A DNA stretch of 64,000 bases from Streptomyces sp. VRA16 Mangrove soil (GCF_017377775.1 NZ_JAFVLN010000024.1:45426-109425); one strand, 5' to 3'. Shown: positions 8,884 through 18,235, counted from the stretch's first letter. The notes: generated by a model from the sequence alone, not told the origin. Made by a program: numbers and translations.

Positions 8884-9390
8884 GTGCGCCAGCTGCCCGT
8901 TTCCCTTCGATCGGTCGGACGGCTAGCCGCGACCACGGTGGCCGTCGCGGCGGCCGCCGGGTGCATGAGCGTCGCCGACGACGCCAAGCCGTCGGCCGCC
9001 ACGCCGTCCGTCTCGCACCGGGGCGCCGGGGCGGGACCCGACGGCGGCACCGTGGTCTCCGGCGGTTCGCACGGGCCCGGGGCGCGGGCCGAAGGGGCGT
9101 CACCCCCGGTGAGCGGCTCGGCGGACCCCTCCGCGTCGGCGTCGGCGTCCGCTTCGGGCGCCGCGGCCGCCTCGCCGAGCCGCGGCGCCTCGAAGCCCGT
9201 ACGCGCCACGCCCTCCGCGAAGCCGTCGTCGTCGCGCCCCACGCCCTCCTCGCAGGCGCCCACGCAGGAGCCGGACACCCCGACGCCGACGCCGTCCCCC
9301 ACGACCGCCGAGCCGTCGTCGTCCGCGCACGAGCAGTCCGCGCCGCAGGGCGACGGGGTGCCCGCGCCACAGGCCGGGAATCCGGCCTAG
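8884..9390 (+). CDS. Ser/Pro/Thr-rich putative lipoprotein
   Basis: A 168-residue protein. A basic N-terminus and hydrophobic stretch end in the lipobox-like AAAGC, with Cys27 the likely lipidated residue. The rest is low-complexity Ala/Ser/Pro/Thr (SASASASASG, PTPTPSPTT) with no recognisable fold and would be an extended cell-wall spacer. The GTG at 8884 is preceded by GGAGG nine bases upstream. Function is unknown. A hairpin terminator follows at 9403-9434. Confidence 0.7.
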   Translation: MRQLPVSLRSVGRLAATTVAVAAAAGCMSVADDAKPSAATPSVSHRGAGAGPDGGTVVSGGSHGPGARAEGASPPVSGSADPSASASASASGAAAASPSRGASKPVRATPSAKPSSSRPTPSSQAPTQEPDTPTPTPSPTTAEPSSSAHEQSAPQGDGVPAPQAGNPA

Positions 9391-9402
9391 AAGCACCGCC
9401 GG

Positions 9403-9434
9403 CGTTCCCCTGTGACCCGAGTCTCAGGGGAACG
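9403..9434 (+). terminator. hairpin terminator after lipoprotein gene
   Basis: A 10-bp perfect inverted repeat (9403-9412 / 9425-9434) with a 12-base loop, beginning 13 bases after the stop codon. No long T-tract follows. Confidence 0.5.
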
Positions 9435-9632
9435 GTTTGCCTTGGGGGGTGGTGGGTGCGTATGGTGGTAGATCGTTTGATCCCATTTGCCCGGCGCCGC
9501 TGAAGAGAGCGCCGCGTGGCGCGTACTCTCCCTTGCCGTGGCTGGACCGCATTGAGGCGGTCGATTTGCGAAAGCGCAATTACACGGAGTTGACGGGCGC
9601 GTGCCGAGACTCCGGAAGGTTTCGCATTTCGC
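9435..9632 (+). promoter_or_regulatory. leader/promoter region of DEAD-box helicase gene
   Basis: About 200 bases with no coding potential, more AT-rich in its last 60 bases than the neighbours, ending in GGAAGG about 14 bases before the ATG. Cold-shock helicase genes often carry long 5' leaders, and this layout allows one. No specific promoter element could be fixed by eye. Confidence 0.35.
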
Positions 9633-11912
9633 ATGTCCATTTCTGCTGACAACACCGTAGAGAACTTCGACGAGCAGATCGTCGAGCAGGTCGTCGACGC
9701 CGCTGTCGAGACCGACGAGCAGGCGGTCGACACCACCGCCGCCGAGAACGACACGACCGTCGAGCACGACGAGAACGGTGCCGAGGGCGACGAGCCCACC
9801 ATCACCTTCGCCGACCTCGGTCTCCCCGAGGGCGTCGTGCGCAAGCTCGCGCAGAACGGTGTGACCACCCCGTTCCCGATCCAGGCCGCGACCATCCCGG
9901 ACGCCCTGGCCGGCAAGGACATCCTCGGCCGTGGCCGCACCGGCTCCGGCAAGACCCTCTCCTTCGGTCTGCCGACGCTGGCCCGCCTCGCGGGCGGCCG
10001 CACCGAGAAGCACAAGCCGCGCGCCGTCATCCTCACCCCGACCCGTGAGCTCGCGATGCAGGTCGCGGACGCGCTGCAGCCGTACGGCGACCAGGTCGGC
10101 CTGAAGATGAAGGTCGTCTGCGGCGGTACGTCGATGGGCAACCAGATCTACGCCCTGGAGCGCGGCGTCGACATCCTCGTCGCCACCCCGGGCCGACTGC
10201 GCGACCTCATCAACCGCGGCGCCGCCGACCTCTCCGAGGTCGAGGTCGCGGTCCTCGACGAGGCCGACCAGATGTCCGACCTGGGCTTCCTGCCCGAGGT
10301 CACCGAGCTGCTCGACCAGGTTCCGGCCGGCGGCCAGCGGATGCTCTTCTCCGCCACCATGGAGAACGAGATCAAGACGCTCGTCACCCGCTACCTGAAG
10401 GACCCGGTCAGCCACGAGGTCGACGCCGCCCAGGGCGCCGTCACGACCATGTCGCACCACATCCTGATCGTGAAGCCGAAGGACAAGGCGCCGGTCACCG
10501 CGGCCATCGCCGCCCGCAAGGGCCGCACGATCATCTTCGTCCGCACCCAGCTGGGCGCCGACCGCATCGCCGAGCAGCTCCGCGAGGCCGGCGTGAAGGC
10601 CGACGCGCTGCACGGCGGCATGACGCAGGGCGCGCGTACCCGCACCCTCGCCGACTTCAAGGACGGTTACGTCAACGCGCTGGTCGCCACCGACGTCGCC
10701 GCCCGCGGCATCCACGTCGACGGCATCGACCTGGTCCTGAACGTGGACCCGGCCGGCGACCACAAGGACTACCTGCACCGCGCGGGCCGCACGGCGCGTG
10801 CCGGCCGCACGGGTACGGTCGTCTCCCTCTCGCTGCCGCACCAGCGCCGCCAGATCTTCCGGCTGATGGAGGACGCGGGCGTCGACGCCGGGCGTCACAT
10901 CATCCAGGGCGGTTCCGCCTTCGACCCGGAGGTCGCCGAGATCACCGGCGCCCGTTCCATGACCGAGGTCCAGGCCGAGTCCGCGGGCAACGCCGCGCAG
11001 CAGGCCGAGCGCGAGGTCGCCTCCCTGACCAAGCAGCTGGAGCGGGCGACGCGTCGCGCCGCCGAGCTGCGCGACGAGGCCGACCGCCTCACCGCCCGCG
11101 CCGCCCGTGACCGCGGCGAGGACGAGGAGGGTGTGGCCGCGGCCGTCGCCGCCGCGACCGAGGCCGCCGCCGAGGCCGTCGCCGCTGCCGCCGCCGAGGT
11201 GCCGCGTCAGGAGGAGCGCACCGAGCGTTCGTCCTCGTACGAGCCGCGTCAGCGGCGTGACGACCGCGGCAACTACGAGCGCCGTGACCGTCGTGACGAC
11301 CGCGGTGGCGACCGTGGCGGCTTCCGCCGGGACAACGACCGTGGTGGCCGTTCCTTCGAGCGCCGTGACGACCGTGGCGGCTTCGAGCGTCGTGACAACG
11401 ACCGTGGTGGCCGTTCTTTCGAGCGTCGTGACGACCGCGGTGGCGACCGTGGCGGCTTCCGCCGCGACGACCGTCGTGACAACGACCGTGGTGGCCGTTC
11501 TTTCGAGCGCCGTGACAACGACCGCGGTGGCTTCGAGCGTCGTGACAACGACCGTGGTGGCCGTTCTTTCGAGCGTCGTGACGACCGCGGTGGCGACCGT
11601 GGCGGCTTCCGCCGCGACGACCGTCGTGACAACGACCGTGGCGGTTTCCGCCGGGACAACGACCGTGGTGGCCGTTCCTTCGAGCGCCGTGACGACCGTG
11701 GCGGCTTCCGCCGCGACGACCGTCCCGCCGGCGGTCACCGGGGCAGCGACCGCCCGTTCAACCGCGACCGCCGCGACGACCGCCCCTCCGGCGGCCACCG
11801 TCCCTACGGCCGCCGCGACGACCACCGTGGCGCCGGTTCCGGTTCCGGTTCCGGTTCCGGTTCCTCCTTCGGCCGTCGTGACGACAAGCCGCGTTGGAAG
11901 CGCAACGGCTGA
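9633..11912 (+). CDS. DEAD-box RNA helicase with Arg/Asp/Gly-rich tail
   Basis: A 759-residue protein. An acidic N-terminal 50 residues precede a complete DEAD core: Q-motif region FPIQAATIP, Walker A GRTGSGKT, PTRELAMQ, VLDEADQM, SAT in FSATMEN, and HRAGRTARAGRTG. After residue about 430 comes an alanine/glutamate-rich coiled-coil-like segment. The last ~210 residues are a disordered tail of repeated RRDDRGG, RRDNDRGG and GGRSFERRDD units, resembling RGG RNA-binding tails. The family remodels RNA in ribosome assembly and cold adaptation; tail function is inferred. A terminator hairpin follows at 11936. Confidence 0.93.
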   Translation: MSISADNTVENFDEQIVEQVVDAAVETDEQAVDTTAAENDTTVEHDENGAEGDEPTITFADLGLPEGVVRKLAQNGVTTPFPIQAATIPDALAGKDILGRGRTGSGKTLSFGLPTLARLAGGRTEKHKPRAVILTPTRELAMQVADALQPYGDQVGLKMKVVCGGTSMGNQIYALERGVDILVATPGRLRDLINRGAADLSEVEVAVLDEADQMSDLGFLPEVTELLDQVPAGGQRMLFSATMENEIKTLVTRYLKDPVSHEVDAAQGAVTTMSHHILIVKPKDKAPVTAAIAARKGRTIIFVRTQLGADRIAEQLREAGVKADALHGGMTQGARTRTLADFKDGYVNALVATDVAARGIHVDGIDLVLNVDPAGDHKDYLHRAGRTARAGRTGTVVSLSLPHQRRQIFRLMEDAGVDAGRHIIQGGSAFDPEVAEITGARSMTEVQAESAGNAAQQAEREVASLTKQLERATRRAAELRDEADRLTARAARDRGEDEEGVAAAVAAATEAAAEAVAAAAAEVPRQEERTERSSSYEPRQRRDDRGNYERRDRRDDRGGDRGGFRRDNDRGGRSFERRDDRGGFERRDNDRGGRSFERRDDRGGDRGGFRRDDRRDNDRGGRSFERRDNDRGGFERRDNDRGGRSFERRDDRGGDRGGFRRDDRRDNDRGGFRRDNDRGGRSFERRDDRGGFRRDDRPAGGHRGSDRPFNRDRRDDRPSGGHRPYGRRDDHRGAGSGSGSGSGSSFGRRDDKPRWKRNG
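11280..11725 (+). repeat. degenerate in-frame repeats encoding RDDRGG/RSFERRD units
   Basis: The 3' part of the helicase gene is built from repeats of roughly 27-75 bases. Some long blocks are almost identical: the segment near 11400-11500 recurs near 11540-11640. This suggests recent unequal duplication inside the gene and predicts length variation between strains. Confidence 0.8.
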
Positions 11913-11935
11913 CATCTGATCAGCACCGATCACTG

Positions 11936-11969
11936 AAGCGGGCCCATCCCTTTGGGGGTGGGCCCGCTT
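11936..11969 (+). terminator. Rho-independent terminator of DEAD-box helicase gene
   Basis: An 11-bp perfect inverted repeat (11936-11946 / 11959-11969), extended by CCC/GGG pairing inside, followed by a short T run. It lies 23 bases past the stop codon. Confidence 0.8.
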
Positions 11970-12067
11970 TGTCGTGCCCGGAAATCCCAAGTGGGTTGTC
12001 AGAGGCGGTTGTTAAGGTCCGCAGGCCGGAGCCGGATCTTCGTCGTCCGGTGGACCGGCAAGTGGAT

Positions 12068-12090
12068 GAGACCGGCGGGGAGCCGGTCTC
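12068..12090 (+). promoter_or_regulatory. hairpin directly upstream of ribosome site
   Basis: An 8-bp perfect inverted repeat GAGACCGG/CCGGTCTC (12068-12075 / 12083-12090) ends two bases before the GGGGAGGGAG ribosome site of the secreted LamG gene. It could affect translation initiation or mRNA stability; no ligand class is recognised. Confidence 0.3.
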
Positions 12091-12107
12091 CAGGGGAGGG
12101 AGAACAC

Positions 12108-14228
12108 ATGCCACGCCCGTATCTGGTGCGCTCCGCGATCGCGGCCGTACTCGCGTCGTCAGCCGTCGTCGCCGTTCCGTGGAGCGCGTCGGCCGCGGAC
12201 AATCAGCCGCCGGCGCAGCCGCAGACGTCCGAGCTGAACACCGACAACCAGGCATGCGCGGCGGGACCGGACCGCCCCTTCGTCCGCAACCGGCCGACGA
12301 TGAGCGCGGTGCTGCGCGACCCGGAGAGCAGACCGGTGACCGCCGAGTTCGAGGTGTCCTGGACGGACGCGGCGGGCGACCCGCAGGTGCGGACACTCAC
12401 GGACATCGGGCCCAAGGCCAGTGGCAGCACGTTCAGCACGGTCGTGCCGAACGACGTGCCCGCCTTCACCGAGGTGAGCTGGCGGGTTCGGGCGTACGAC
12501 GGGGCCCTGTGGGGGCAGTGGAGCTCCGCGGGCGGGCAGTCGCCGTGCGAGTTCGTGTACGACTACTAGGCGCCCGCGATACCGACCGTGACGTCGCAGG
12601 AGTACCCGGACGACGACACATGGCGGGACGGGGTGGGCCGGTACGGCACGTTCACCGTTGATTCCACGTCCGACGACACCGTCTCGTACGTCTACAACTT
12701 TCTCGGCGGCAGCCAGCACACGGTCCGTCCGGACAAGCCGGGCGGTCCCGTGACCCTGTCCTGGCTGCCTGAGTCGGACGGTGTCAAGAGACTCACGGTC
12801 CAGTCGGTGGACCGGGCGGGCAATGTGAGCGCCCCTGCGAACTACGACTTCCTGGTCTCGGACGGACGGGCCCCGGTCGCCGCCTGGAAGCTGGCCGACG
12901 CCGCCGGGAGCGGCGCGGCCGCGGCCGACGCGGGCGGTCACTCCGCGACGGCCGGCGCAGGCGTCACCTTCGGTGTGCCGGGCCCGGCCCGGACCTCGGT
13001 CACCGCCGCCGCCGAGCTGGACGGCTCCGACGCGGCGTACCTGGCGAGCGACGCCCCGGCGGTCGCCACGGACCGGGCGTTCTCCGTGAGCGCCTGGGTG
13101 CGGCCGGACTCGCTGGACAAGGACAGGGCCGCCGCCAGCCAGGACGGGGCGTCCTCGGCCGCGTTCCGGCTGGGTACGGCGACCGATGGCGAAGGACGCC
13201 GGGTCTGGTCGTTCGGCCTCGGCGCGCCGGGAGCCGTCGTGCGGGCCGAAGGCGGCAGCCCGCAGGAGGGGGAGTGGGCCCACCTCGTCGGGGTGTACGA
13301 CCCGGTGGCGGGGACCGCGCGGCTCTACGTGAACGGGACCGCGGTCGCCACCACCGAGGGCGCCGTCGGCACGGCCTCCTCCGGCGCGTTCCAGCTCGGC
13401 CGTGCGCTCGGCGCCGACGGCCAGGGCGAGAACTGGGACGGGGCGGTCGCCGACGTACAGGTGTGGGACCGGATCGTCGTCGCCGACGAGGCGGCCCAGC
13501 AGGCGCGGCGGAAGGCCGTGAGCCAGGGCTACTGGGCGCTGGACGAGTCCGCCGGCGGGAGCAGCCCGGAGCGGGACGGCGGCCCCGCGCTGGCCCTCGG
13601 CGGCGACGCGTCGGTGTACCGGGCGGACAGCTCCTGCGACCCGACCATGGACCCCGATTGCGTCCCCGGCGAGGAGCCGATCGTCGGTTCGGGCCACCTC
13701 CTCCTGGACGGCGACGGTGACTACGCGGCCACGCAGAACCCGGTCGTGGACACGTCCGACAGCTTCTCCCTGGCGGCGTACGTGAAGCTGGACGAGGACG
13801 CGCAGGACACGTCGGCGACGGTGTACTCGCTGCCGGGAGAGCACAACACCCTGGTCTCCGTGGGCTACTCGGCCGACACGCACCGCTGGCAGGCCACCGT
13901 CGCGCAGTCCGACGAGGCCGGGGCGCCGACGACGACCCTCACCGCGGAGGGGCGGTCGGTCTCGTACGGCTCGGCACAGCACCTCGCCTTCGTGTACGAC
14001 GACGAGGCGGACGAGATCAGGCTCTACGTCGACGGACAGCCGGCCGCCGAGGCCGCGTTGCCGGACTCCTGGCGTGCGACGGGTGGCCTGCAGATCGGGC
14101 GCGCTCCTGCGCAGGACGGCGGCTGGAGCGGGTACCTGAGGGGGGCCGTCGACGAAGTGCACGCCTACGAGGGTGCTCTGACACCGAACCAGGTGCTGTT
14201 TCTGAGCTCGGGGCAGACGGACGTCTGA
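12108..14228 (+). pseudogene. secreted LamG-domain protein gene interrupted by in-frame TAG
   Basis: A signal peptide (LVRSAIAAVLASSAVVAVPWSASA) starts a secreted protein. The first 153 codons end at TAG 12567-12569, right after CEFVYDY. The same frame continues without any base shift as APAIPTVTSQEYPDDDTW and on to a stop at 14226-14228, giving 706 sense codons in total. The downstream part has an Ig-like segment and two LamG/concanavalin-like domains (about 12880-13480 and 13680-14190). Homologous proteins would read through at this point, so the TAG is most likely a nonsense mutation. Readthrough or independent translation of the second half from GTG 12588 cannot be excluded. The start has GGGAGGGAG upstream. 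Confidence 0.7.
12588..14228 (+). CDS. LamG-domain 3' half of the interrupted gene (if translated separately)
   Basis: A 546-codon open stretch in the same frame as the signal-peptide half. It contains two LamG-like jelly-roll domains with the typical RAFSVSAWVRPDSL and DSFSLAAYVKLDED starts, RLYVNGTAVATT and RLYVDGQPAAEA strands, and FQLGRALG/LQIGRAPA ends. It has no signal peptide of its own, and the GTG at 12588 has only a weak upstream ribosome site. If made alone it would stay in the cytoplasm and probably be non-functional. It is listed so that the coding content is not lost. Confidence 0.4.
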   Translation: MTSQEYPDDDTWRDGVGRYGTFTVDSTSDDTVSYVYNFLGGSQHTVRPDKPGGPVTLSWLPESDGVKRLTVQSVDRAGNVSAPANYDFLVSDGRAPVAAWKLADAAGSGAAAADAGGHSATAGAGVTFGVPGPARTSVTAAAELDGSDAAYLASDAPAVATDRAFSVSAWVRPDSLDKDRAAASQDGASSAAFRLGTATDGEGRRVWSFGLGAPGAVVRAEGGSPQEGEWAHLVGVYDPVAGTARLYVNGTAVATTEGAVGTASSGAFQLGRALGADGQGENWDGAVADVQVWDRIVVADEAAQQARRKAVSQGYWALDESAGGSSPERDGGPALALGGDASVYRADSSCDPTMDPDCVPGEEPIVGSGHLLLDGDGDYAATQNPVVDTSDSFSLAAYVKLDEDAQDTSATVYSLPGEHNTLVSVGYSADTHRWQATVAQSDEAGAPTTTLTAEGRSVSYGSAQHLAFVYDDEADEIRLYVDGQPAAEAALPDSWRATGGLQIGRAPAQDGGWSGYLRGAVDEVHAYEGALTPNQVLFLSSGQTDV

Positions 14229-14346
14229 CGGGAAAGACGGTGCCGGGCGGCCTGGCGGACTGGTACCCTCCGGACGCCCGTGTAGTGGGCAATTACTTTG
14301 TCGAGGGGCCCCACACCCTCCTCCGTACTGTTCCCCAGGAGGAGCT

Positions 14347-16476
14347 GTGTCCCGTCGGGCCCGCCTGCTGCACGTTTCGCTGGCCGCGTTGATCGCGCTG
14401 GGCGGTGTCGGCCTCACCACTGCCGCGCCGGCCGGTGCCGTCGGCGCCGACACCGTCGTTCCGACGGATGGCGTCTGGGGCCTCGATCTCGCCGGCGGTG
14501 TCCTCAGCACCGTGGAGAAGGCGCCGAACGGCGACCAGGAAGTCACCAACCGGACCGTGTCGGCGGACGGCGCCACGGTCGGCGCCGTCTCACGGCGTGG
14601 CTTCGCGGGGACGCTCGCGAACGGCACGCATGCCGAACGCGTGCCGTGCGAGGCGCCGGGCGGCTGTGTGCCGCTGAGGGCGACGGGGAACGGGAACGTC
14701 GGCTACTACGTCGTCGCGGCCGACGGCACCGAGCGTGCCCAGGTGTGGACGGCCCCCAATGCCTACGCCATGGTCTCCGCGACGTCCCTCACCGGGGGCC
14801 GGTTCATGGACGCGAGCGGCCGGTTCTACGTCCACGCCGCCGCGTCCACCGGCAAGGAGTACGCCGGCGCGGTCAACCGGTACCGCTCGGAGGACGTCGG
14901 GCTGACCCGCGCGGCGACCGCCGCCGCCGTGTGGGGTACGCGGCTGTGGACGCCGGGGTCCGGCGCGGGCGTCGTCACCTCGTACGACCTGAAGACGAAG
15001 AAGACCGTGACGACGGTGTCCACCGGGGCGCCGTGTACGGTCGCCGAGCTGCAGGTGGCGGGGCGCTGGCTGTACTGGAACTGCGGGGCGGACGGTGCCG
15101 CCGGGGTCTACGACCTCACCGCGCAGAAGAACATCGCCGTGCCGTCGGGGCCCGCTCTGCTCGGCGACGGCTATCTGGTCCAGCACGATCGCACGGCCGG
15201 AAAGCTGCTGCTCACCGACTTCCACACGGGCACCGCCCAGCCCGCCCGCACCGTCGCCGATCTGCCCGCGGGCAGTACCGCGGACCAGCGGAGGCTGACC
15301 TGGGCCGTGGACCGGTTCGGCGGCGACATCGCGTACGTGGGCCAGGACAAGGCCGTCCACATCGTGCAGAGCGGGGTGCCGTCCCAGCCGCTCGCGAAGA
15401 TCGAGTCGGATGTCGACGGGCCCACCGTCGACCCCGGCGGCCACGACTACGGGTCGACCACCTGGCACAGCACGTTCCAGTACAGCAAGCCGGCCTCCTG
15501 GAGCTTCACGCTCAAGGACTCCCTCGGCCGGGCCGTGCGCACTGTCACGGGCAGTGGCGCCGAGGCCGACGTCGCCTGGGACGGGAAGACGGACGCGGGC
15601 ACGTACGCCTACAACGGCGCCTACACCTGGACGCTGACCGCGACGGCGGCCGACGGCGCCGGCACCTCCACCACCACGGGCGCCGTCACGCTCTACGGCG
15701 GCCTCCAGGGCCACCACGACCAGGGCGGCGACCGCCTCGGTGAACTGCTCACCCTGAACTCCTCCGGCGGTCTGACCCTGCACTACGGCGACGGCACGGG
15801 CACCTTCGTGCGCAAGCAGTCCGGGTCCGGGTGGGCGGCGGGGACGGTGGCCGTGCCGTTCGGCGACATGGGTAGCGACCGCTGCGCCGACCTGCTGGTG
15901 CGCACCCCTGCGGGGGAACTGCGCCGGTACGCGGGCAAGTGCGGCACCAGCGCCTACGTCCCCGGCTCCAGCCACACCTCGCTCGGCACGGGCTGGAACG
16001 CGTACAACGTCCTGACCGCCCCAGGCGACCTCACCGGCGACGGCCGCGTCGACCTCCTTGCCCGCAAGGCGTCCACCGGCGACATCTACGTCTTCGCCAA
16101 CGACGGCCACGGCAAGCTGCTCGCCGGCAAGAAGATCCGCTCCGCCTGGACCACCTACACCCACATCGTCGGCGTCGGCGACCTCAACGGTGACGGGATC
16201 GGGGACGTGCTCGCGCGGCGCAAGGACGGGACGGTGTTCCGGTACGACGGTGCCGGTGACGGGACGCTCAAGGACCGGGTCACCGTGTTCACCGCCTGGG
16301 GGGCCACGTACAACACGCTCGTCGGCGTCGGCGACATCACCGGCGACGGCAAGGCCGACCTGGTGGTGCGGGACTCGTCCGGGAATCTGTACCGCAACGA
16401 CGGCAAGGGGAACGGGTCGTTCACGTCGCGCACGAAGATCGCGACGGGATGGAACGTGTACAAGGGCGTTTTCTAG
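14347..16476 (+). CDS. secreted FG-GAP/VCBS repeat protein
   Basis: A 709-residue exported protein. The signal peptide is residues 1-32 (LLHVSLAALIALGGVGLTTAAPAGA). The N-terminal ~350 residues form a probable beta-propeller-like region. A FlgD-like Ig segment follows (WSFTLKDSLGRAVRTVTG...AWDGKTDAGTYAYNGAYTWTLTA). The last 250 residues hold FG-GAP/VCBS repeats with calcium-binding patterns such as DLTGDGRVDLLAR, DLNGDGIGDVLARR and DITGDGKADLVVR. Proteins of this type are cell-surface adhesins or carbohydrate-interacting proteins; the specific ligand is unknown. The GTG start has AGGAGG close upstream. It follows the interrupted LamG gene in the same direction, so the pair may be related in function. 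Confidence 0.85.
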   Translation: MSRRARLLHVSLAALIALGGVGLTTAAPAGAVGADTVVPTDGVWGLDLAGGVLSTVEKAPNGDQEVTNRTVSADGATVGAVSRRGFAGTLANGTHAERVPCEAPGGCVPLRATGNGNVGYYVVAADGTERAQVWTAPNAYAMVSATSLTGGRFMDASGRFYVHAAASTGKEYAGAVNRYRSEDVGLTRAATAAAVWGTRLWTPGSGAGVVTSYDLKTKKTVTTVSTGAPCTVAELQVAGRWLYWNCGADGAAGVYDLTAQKNIAVPSGPALLGDGYLVQHDRTAGKLLLTDFHTGTAQPARTVADLPAGSTADQRRLTWAVDRFGGDIAYVGQDKAVHIVQSGVPSQPLAKIESDVDGPTVDPGGHDYGSTTWHSTFQYSKPASWSFTLKDSLGRAVRTVTGSGAEADVAWDGKTDAGTYAYNGAYTWTLTATAADGAGTSTTTGAVTLYGGLQGHHDQGGDRLGELLTLNSSGGLTLHYGDGTGTFVRKQSGSGWAAGTVAVPFGDMGSDRCADLLVRTPAGELRRYAGKCGTSAYVPGSSHTSLGTGWNAYNVLTAPGDLTGDGRVDLLARKASTGDIYVFANDGHGKLLAGKKIRSAWTTYTHIVGVGDLNGDGIGDVLARRKDGTVFRYDGAGDGTLKDRVTVFTAWGATYNTLVGVGDITGDGKADLVVRDSSGNLYRNDGKGNGSFTSRTKIATGWNVYKGVF

Positions 16477-16545
16477 CCCTCGGTCGAGGCGGTCGGTCCT
16501 TGATCGACCGCATGTCGCGCCCCCACCGAGGGAATCGCTGGGGGC

Positions 16546-18048
16546 ATGACAAGCGAAGCGAACGATGCCACCGCGCGGCGGTCCTCCGTGGAGGGGGCCG
16601 TCGCCGGGTCCGACGAGGAACGGCTCGCCCAGCTCGGGTACACGCAGGTCCTCGCCCGCCGGATGTCGGCGTTCTCGAACTACGCCGTCTCCTTCACGAT
16701 CATCTCGGTGCTCTCGGGCTGCCTGACGATGTATCTGTTCGGGATGAACACCGGTGGCCCGGTGCTGATCACCTGGGGCTGGGTCGCGGTGGGGCTGATG
16801 ACCCTGTTCGTGGGGCTCGCGATGGCCGAGATCTGTTCGGCCTATCCGACGTCGGCCGGGCTCTACTTCTGGGCGCACCGGCTGGCCCCGGCGCGGTCGG
16901 CGGCGGCCTGGGCCTGGTTCACGGGCTGGTTCAACGTGCTGGGGCAGGTCGCGGTGACCGCCGGCATCGACTTCGGGGCGGCGTCCTTCCTGGGCGCCTA
17001 TCTGAACCTCCAGTTCGACTTCGGGGTGACCCCGGGCCGGACCATCCTGCTGTTCGCCGCGATCCTCCTGCTGCACGGACTGCTGAACACCTTCGGCGTG
17101 CGCATCGTCGCCTTCCTGAACTCGGTGAGCGTGTGGTGGCACGTCCTCGGTGTCGCGGTCATCGTGGGCGCGCTGGCCTTCGCGCCGGACAGCCACCAGT
17201 CGGCCTCGTTCGTCTTCGGCGAGTTCGTGAACAACACCGGCTGGGGCAGCGGCGCGTACGTCGTCCTCATCGGGCTGCTCATGGCGCAGTACACCTTCAC
17301 CGGCTACGACGCCTCCGCCCATATGACCGAGGAGACGCACGACGCGTCCACGGCCGGGCCGAAGGGCATCGTCCGTTCCATCTGGACCTCGTGGATCGCG
17401 GGCTTCGTGCTGCTGCTCGGCTTCACCTTCGCCATCCAGTCCTACGACGGCGCGCTGAAGTCGCCGACGGGCGCGCCGCCCGCCCAGATCCTGCTCGACG
17501 CGCTCGGCGCCACGGCCGGCAAGCTGCTCCTGCTCGTCGTCATCGGGGCGCAGCTGTTCTGCGGCATGGCGTCCGTCACCGCCAACTCCCGCATGATCTA
17601 CGCCTTCTCGCGCGACGGCGCCCTGCCGCTGTCCCGGCTGTGGCGGACGGTCAGCCCGCGCACCCGGACGCCGGTCGCGGCGGTGTGGCTGGCGGCGGCG
17701 GGCGCGCTGGTGCTCGGCCTGCCGTATCTGATCAATGTGACGGCGTACACGGCCGTCACATCGATCGCGGTCATCGGGCTCTACATCGCGTACGTCATCC
17801 CGACGCTGCTGAGGCTGCGCAAGGGCGACTCCTTCGAGCGCGGGCCGTGGCACCTGGGCCGCTGGTCGACGGTGATCGGTGTGGTGGCGGTGACCTGGGT
17901 GGCCGTCATCACCGTGCTGTTCATGCTGCCGCAGGTGTCGCCGGTGACCTGGGAGACGTTCAACTACGCGCCGATCGCGGTGCTCGTGGTGCTCGGTTTC
18001 GCCGGGATCTGGTGGCTGGTGTCGGCCCGCCGCTGGTTCCTGCGCTGA
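16546..18048 (+). CDS. APC family amino acid permease
   Basis: A 500-residue integral membrane transporter with about twelve predicted helices. The N-terminal LAQLGYTQVLARRMSAFSNYAVSFTIISVLSGCLTMY is typical of the BAT1/GABA-permease branch of the amino acid-polyamine-organocation superfamily. The GLYFWAHRLAP segment in helix 3 and YDASAHMTEETHDA between helices 6 and 7 also fit this branch. It probably imports an amino acid, GABA or polyamine by proton symport; the substrate cannot be fixed. Start ATG 16546. It is followed by the tRNA-Lys gene. Confidence 0.88.
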   Translation: MTSEANDATARRSSVEGAVAGSDEERLAQLGYTQVLARRMSAFSNYAVSFTIISVLSGCLTMYLFGMNTGGPVLITWGWVAVGLMTLFVGLAMAEICSAYPTSAGLYFWAHRLAPARSAAAWAWFTGWFNVLGQVAVTAGIDFGAASFLGAYLNLQFDFGVTPGRTILLFAAILLLHGLLNTFGVRIVAFLNSVSVWWHVLGVAVIVGALAFAPDSHQSASFVFGEFVNNTGWGSGAYVVLIGLLMAQYTFTGYDASAHMTEETHDASTAGPKGIVRSIWTSWIAGFVLLLGFTFAIQSYDGALKSPTGAPPAQILLDALGATAGKLLLLVVIGAQLFCGMASVTANSRMIYAFSRDGALPLSRLWRTVSPRTRTPVAAVWLAAAGALVLGLPYLINVTAYTAVTSIAVIGLYIAYVIPTLLRLRKGDSFERGPWHLGRWSTVIGVVAVTWVAVITVLFMLPQVSPVTWETFNYAPIAVLVVLGFAGIWWLVSARRWFLR

Positions 18049-18159
18049 GCCCGCTCCCCGCTGCTTTTCGGTGTGCACAACACCGGGATGCCGATACTCG
18101 ATCGGTGTTCCGGGCACGTCGGGCTATGCTCAGGGGTGCGTCGGCGTGGGCCGGCGCGT

Positions 18160-18232
18160 GGACCCTTAGCTCAATTGGCAGAGCAGTGGACTTTTAATCC
18201 ATTGGTTGTGGGTTCGAGTCCCACAGGGTCTA
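18160..18232 (+). tRNA. tRNA-Lys (TTT)
   Basis: A 73-nt cloverleaf with acceptor GGACCCT/AGGGTCT, D-arm TAGCTCAATTGGCAGAGCA, anticodon loop CTTTTAA (TTT) and T-arm GGTTCGAGTCC. CCA is not encoded. Its 3' part is the attachment target of the small element on its right, whose other end carries a near-copy at 20080-20126. Confidence 0.96.
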
Positions 18233-18235
18233 CGG
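18189..18235 (+). repeat. attachment site repeat inside tRNA-Lys (left)
   Basis: This copy forms the 3' part of the functional tRNA gene. The match with the right copy covers 46 of 47 positions; the difference is A at 18196 against G at 20087, next to the anticodon. Confidence 0.85.

Noticed and set aside
9387..11990. 867-codon open frame on the minus strand across the DEAD-box helicase gene
   Set aside because: It is a mirror of the helicase repeat region; the translation is Val/Thr/Ala low complexity with no start signals, and the plus-strand gene has all helicase motifs.
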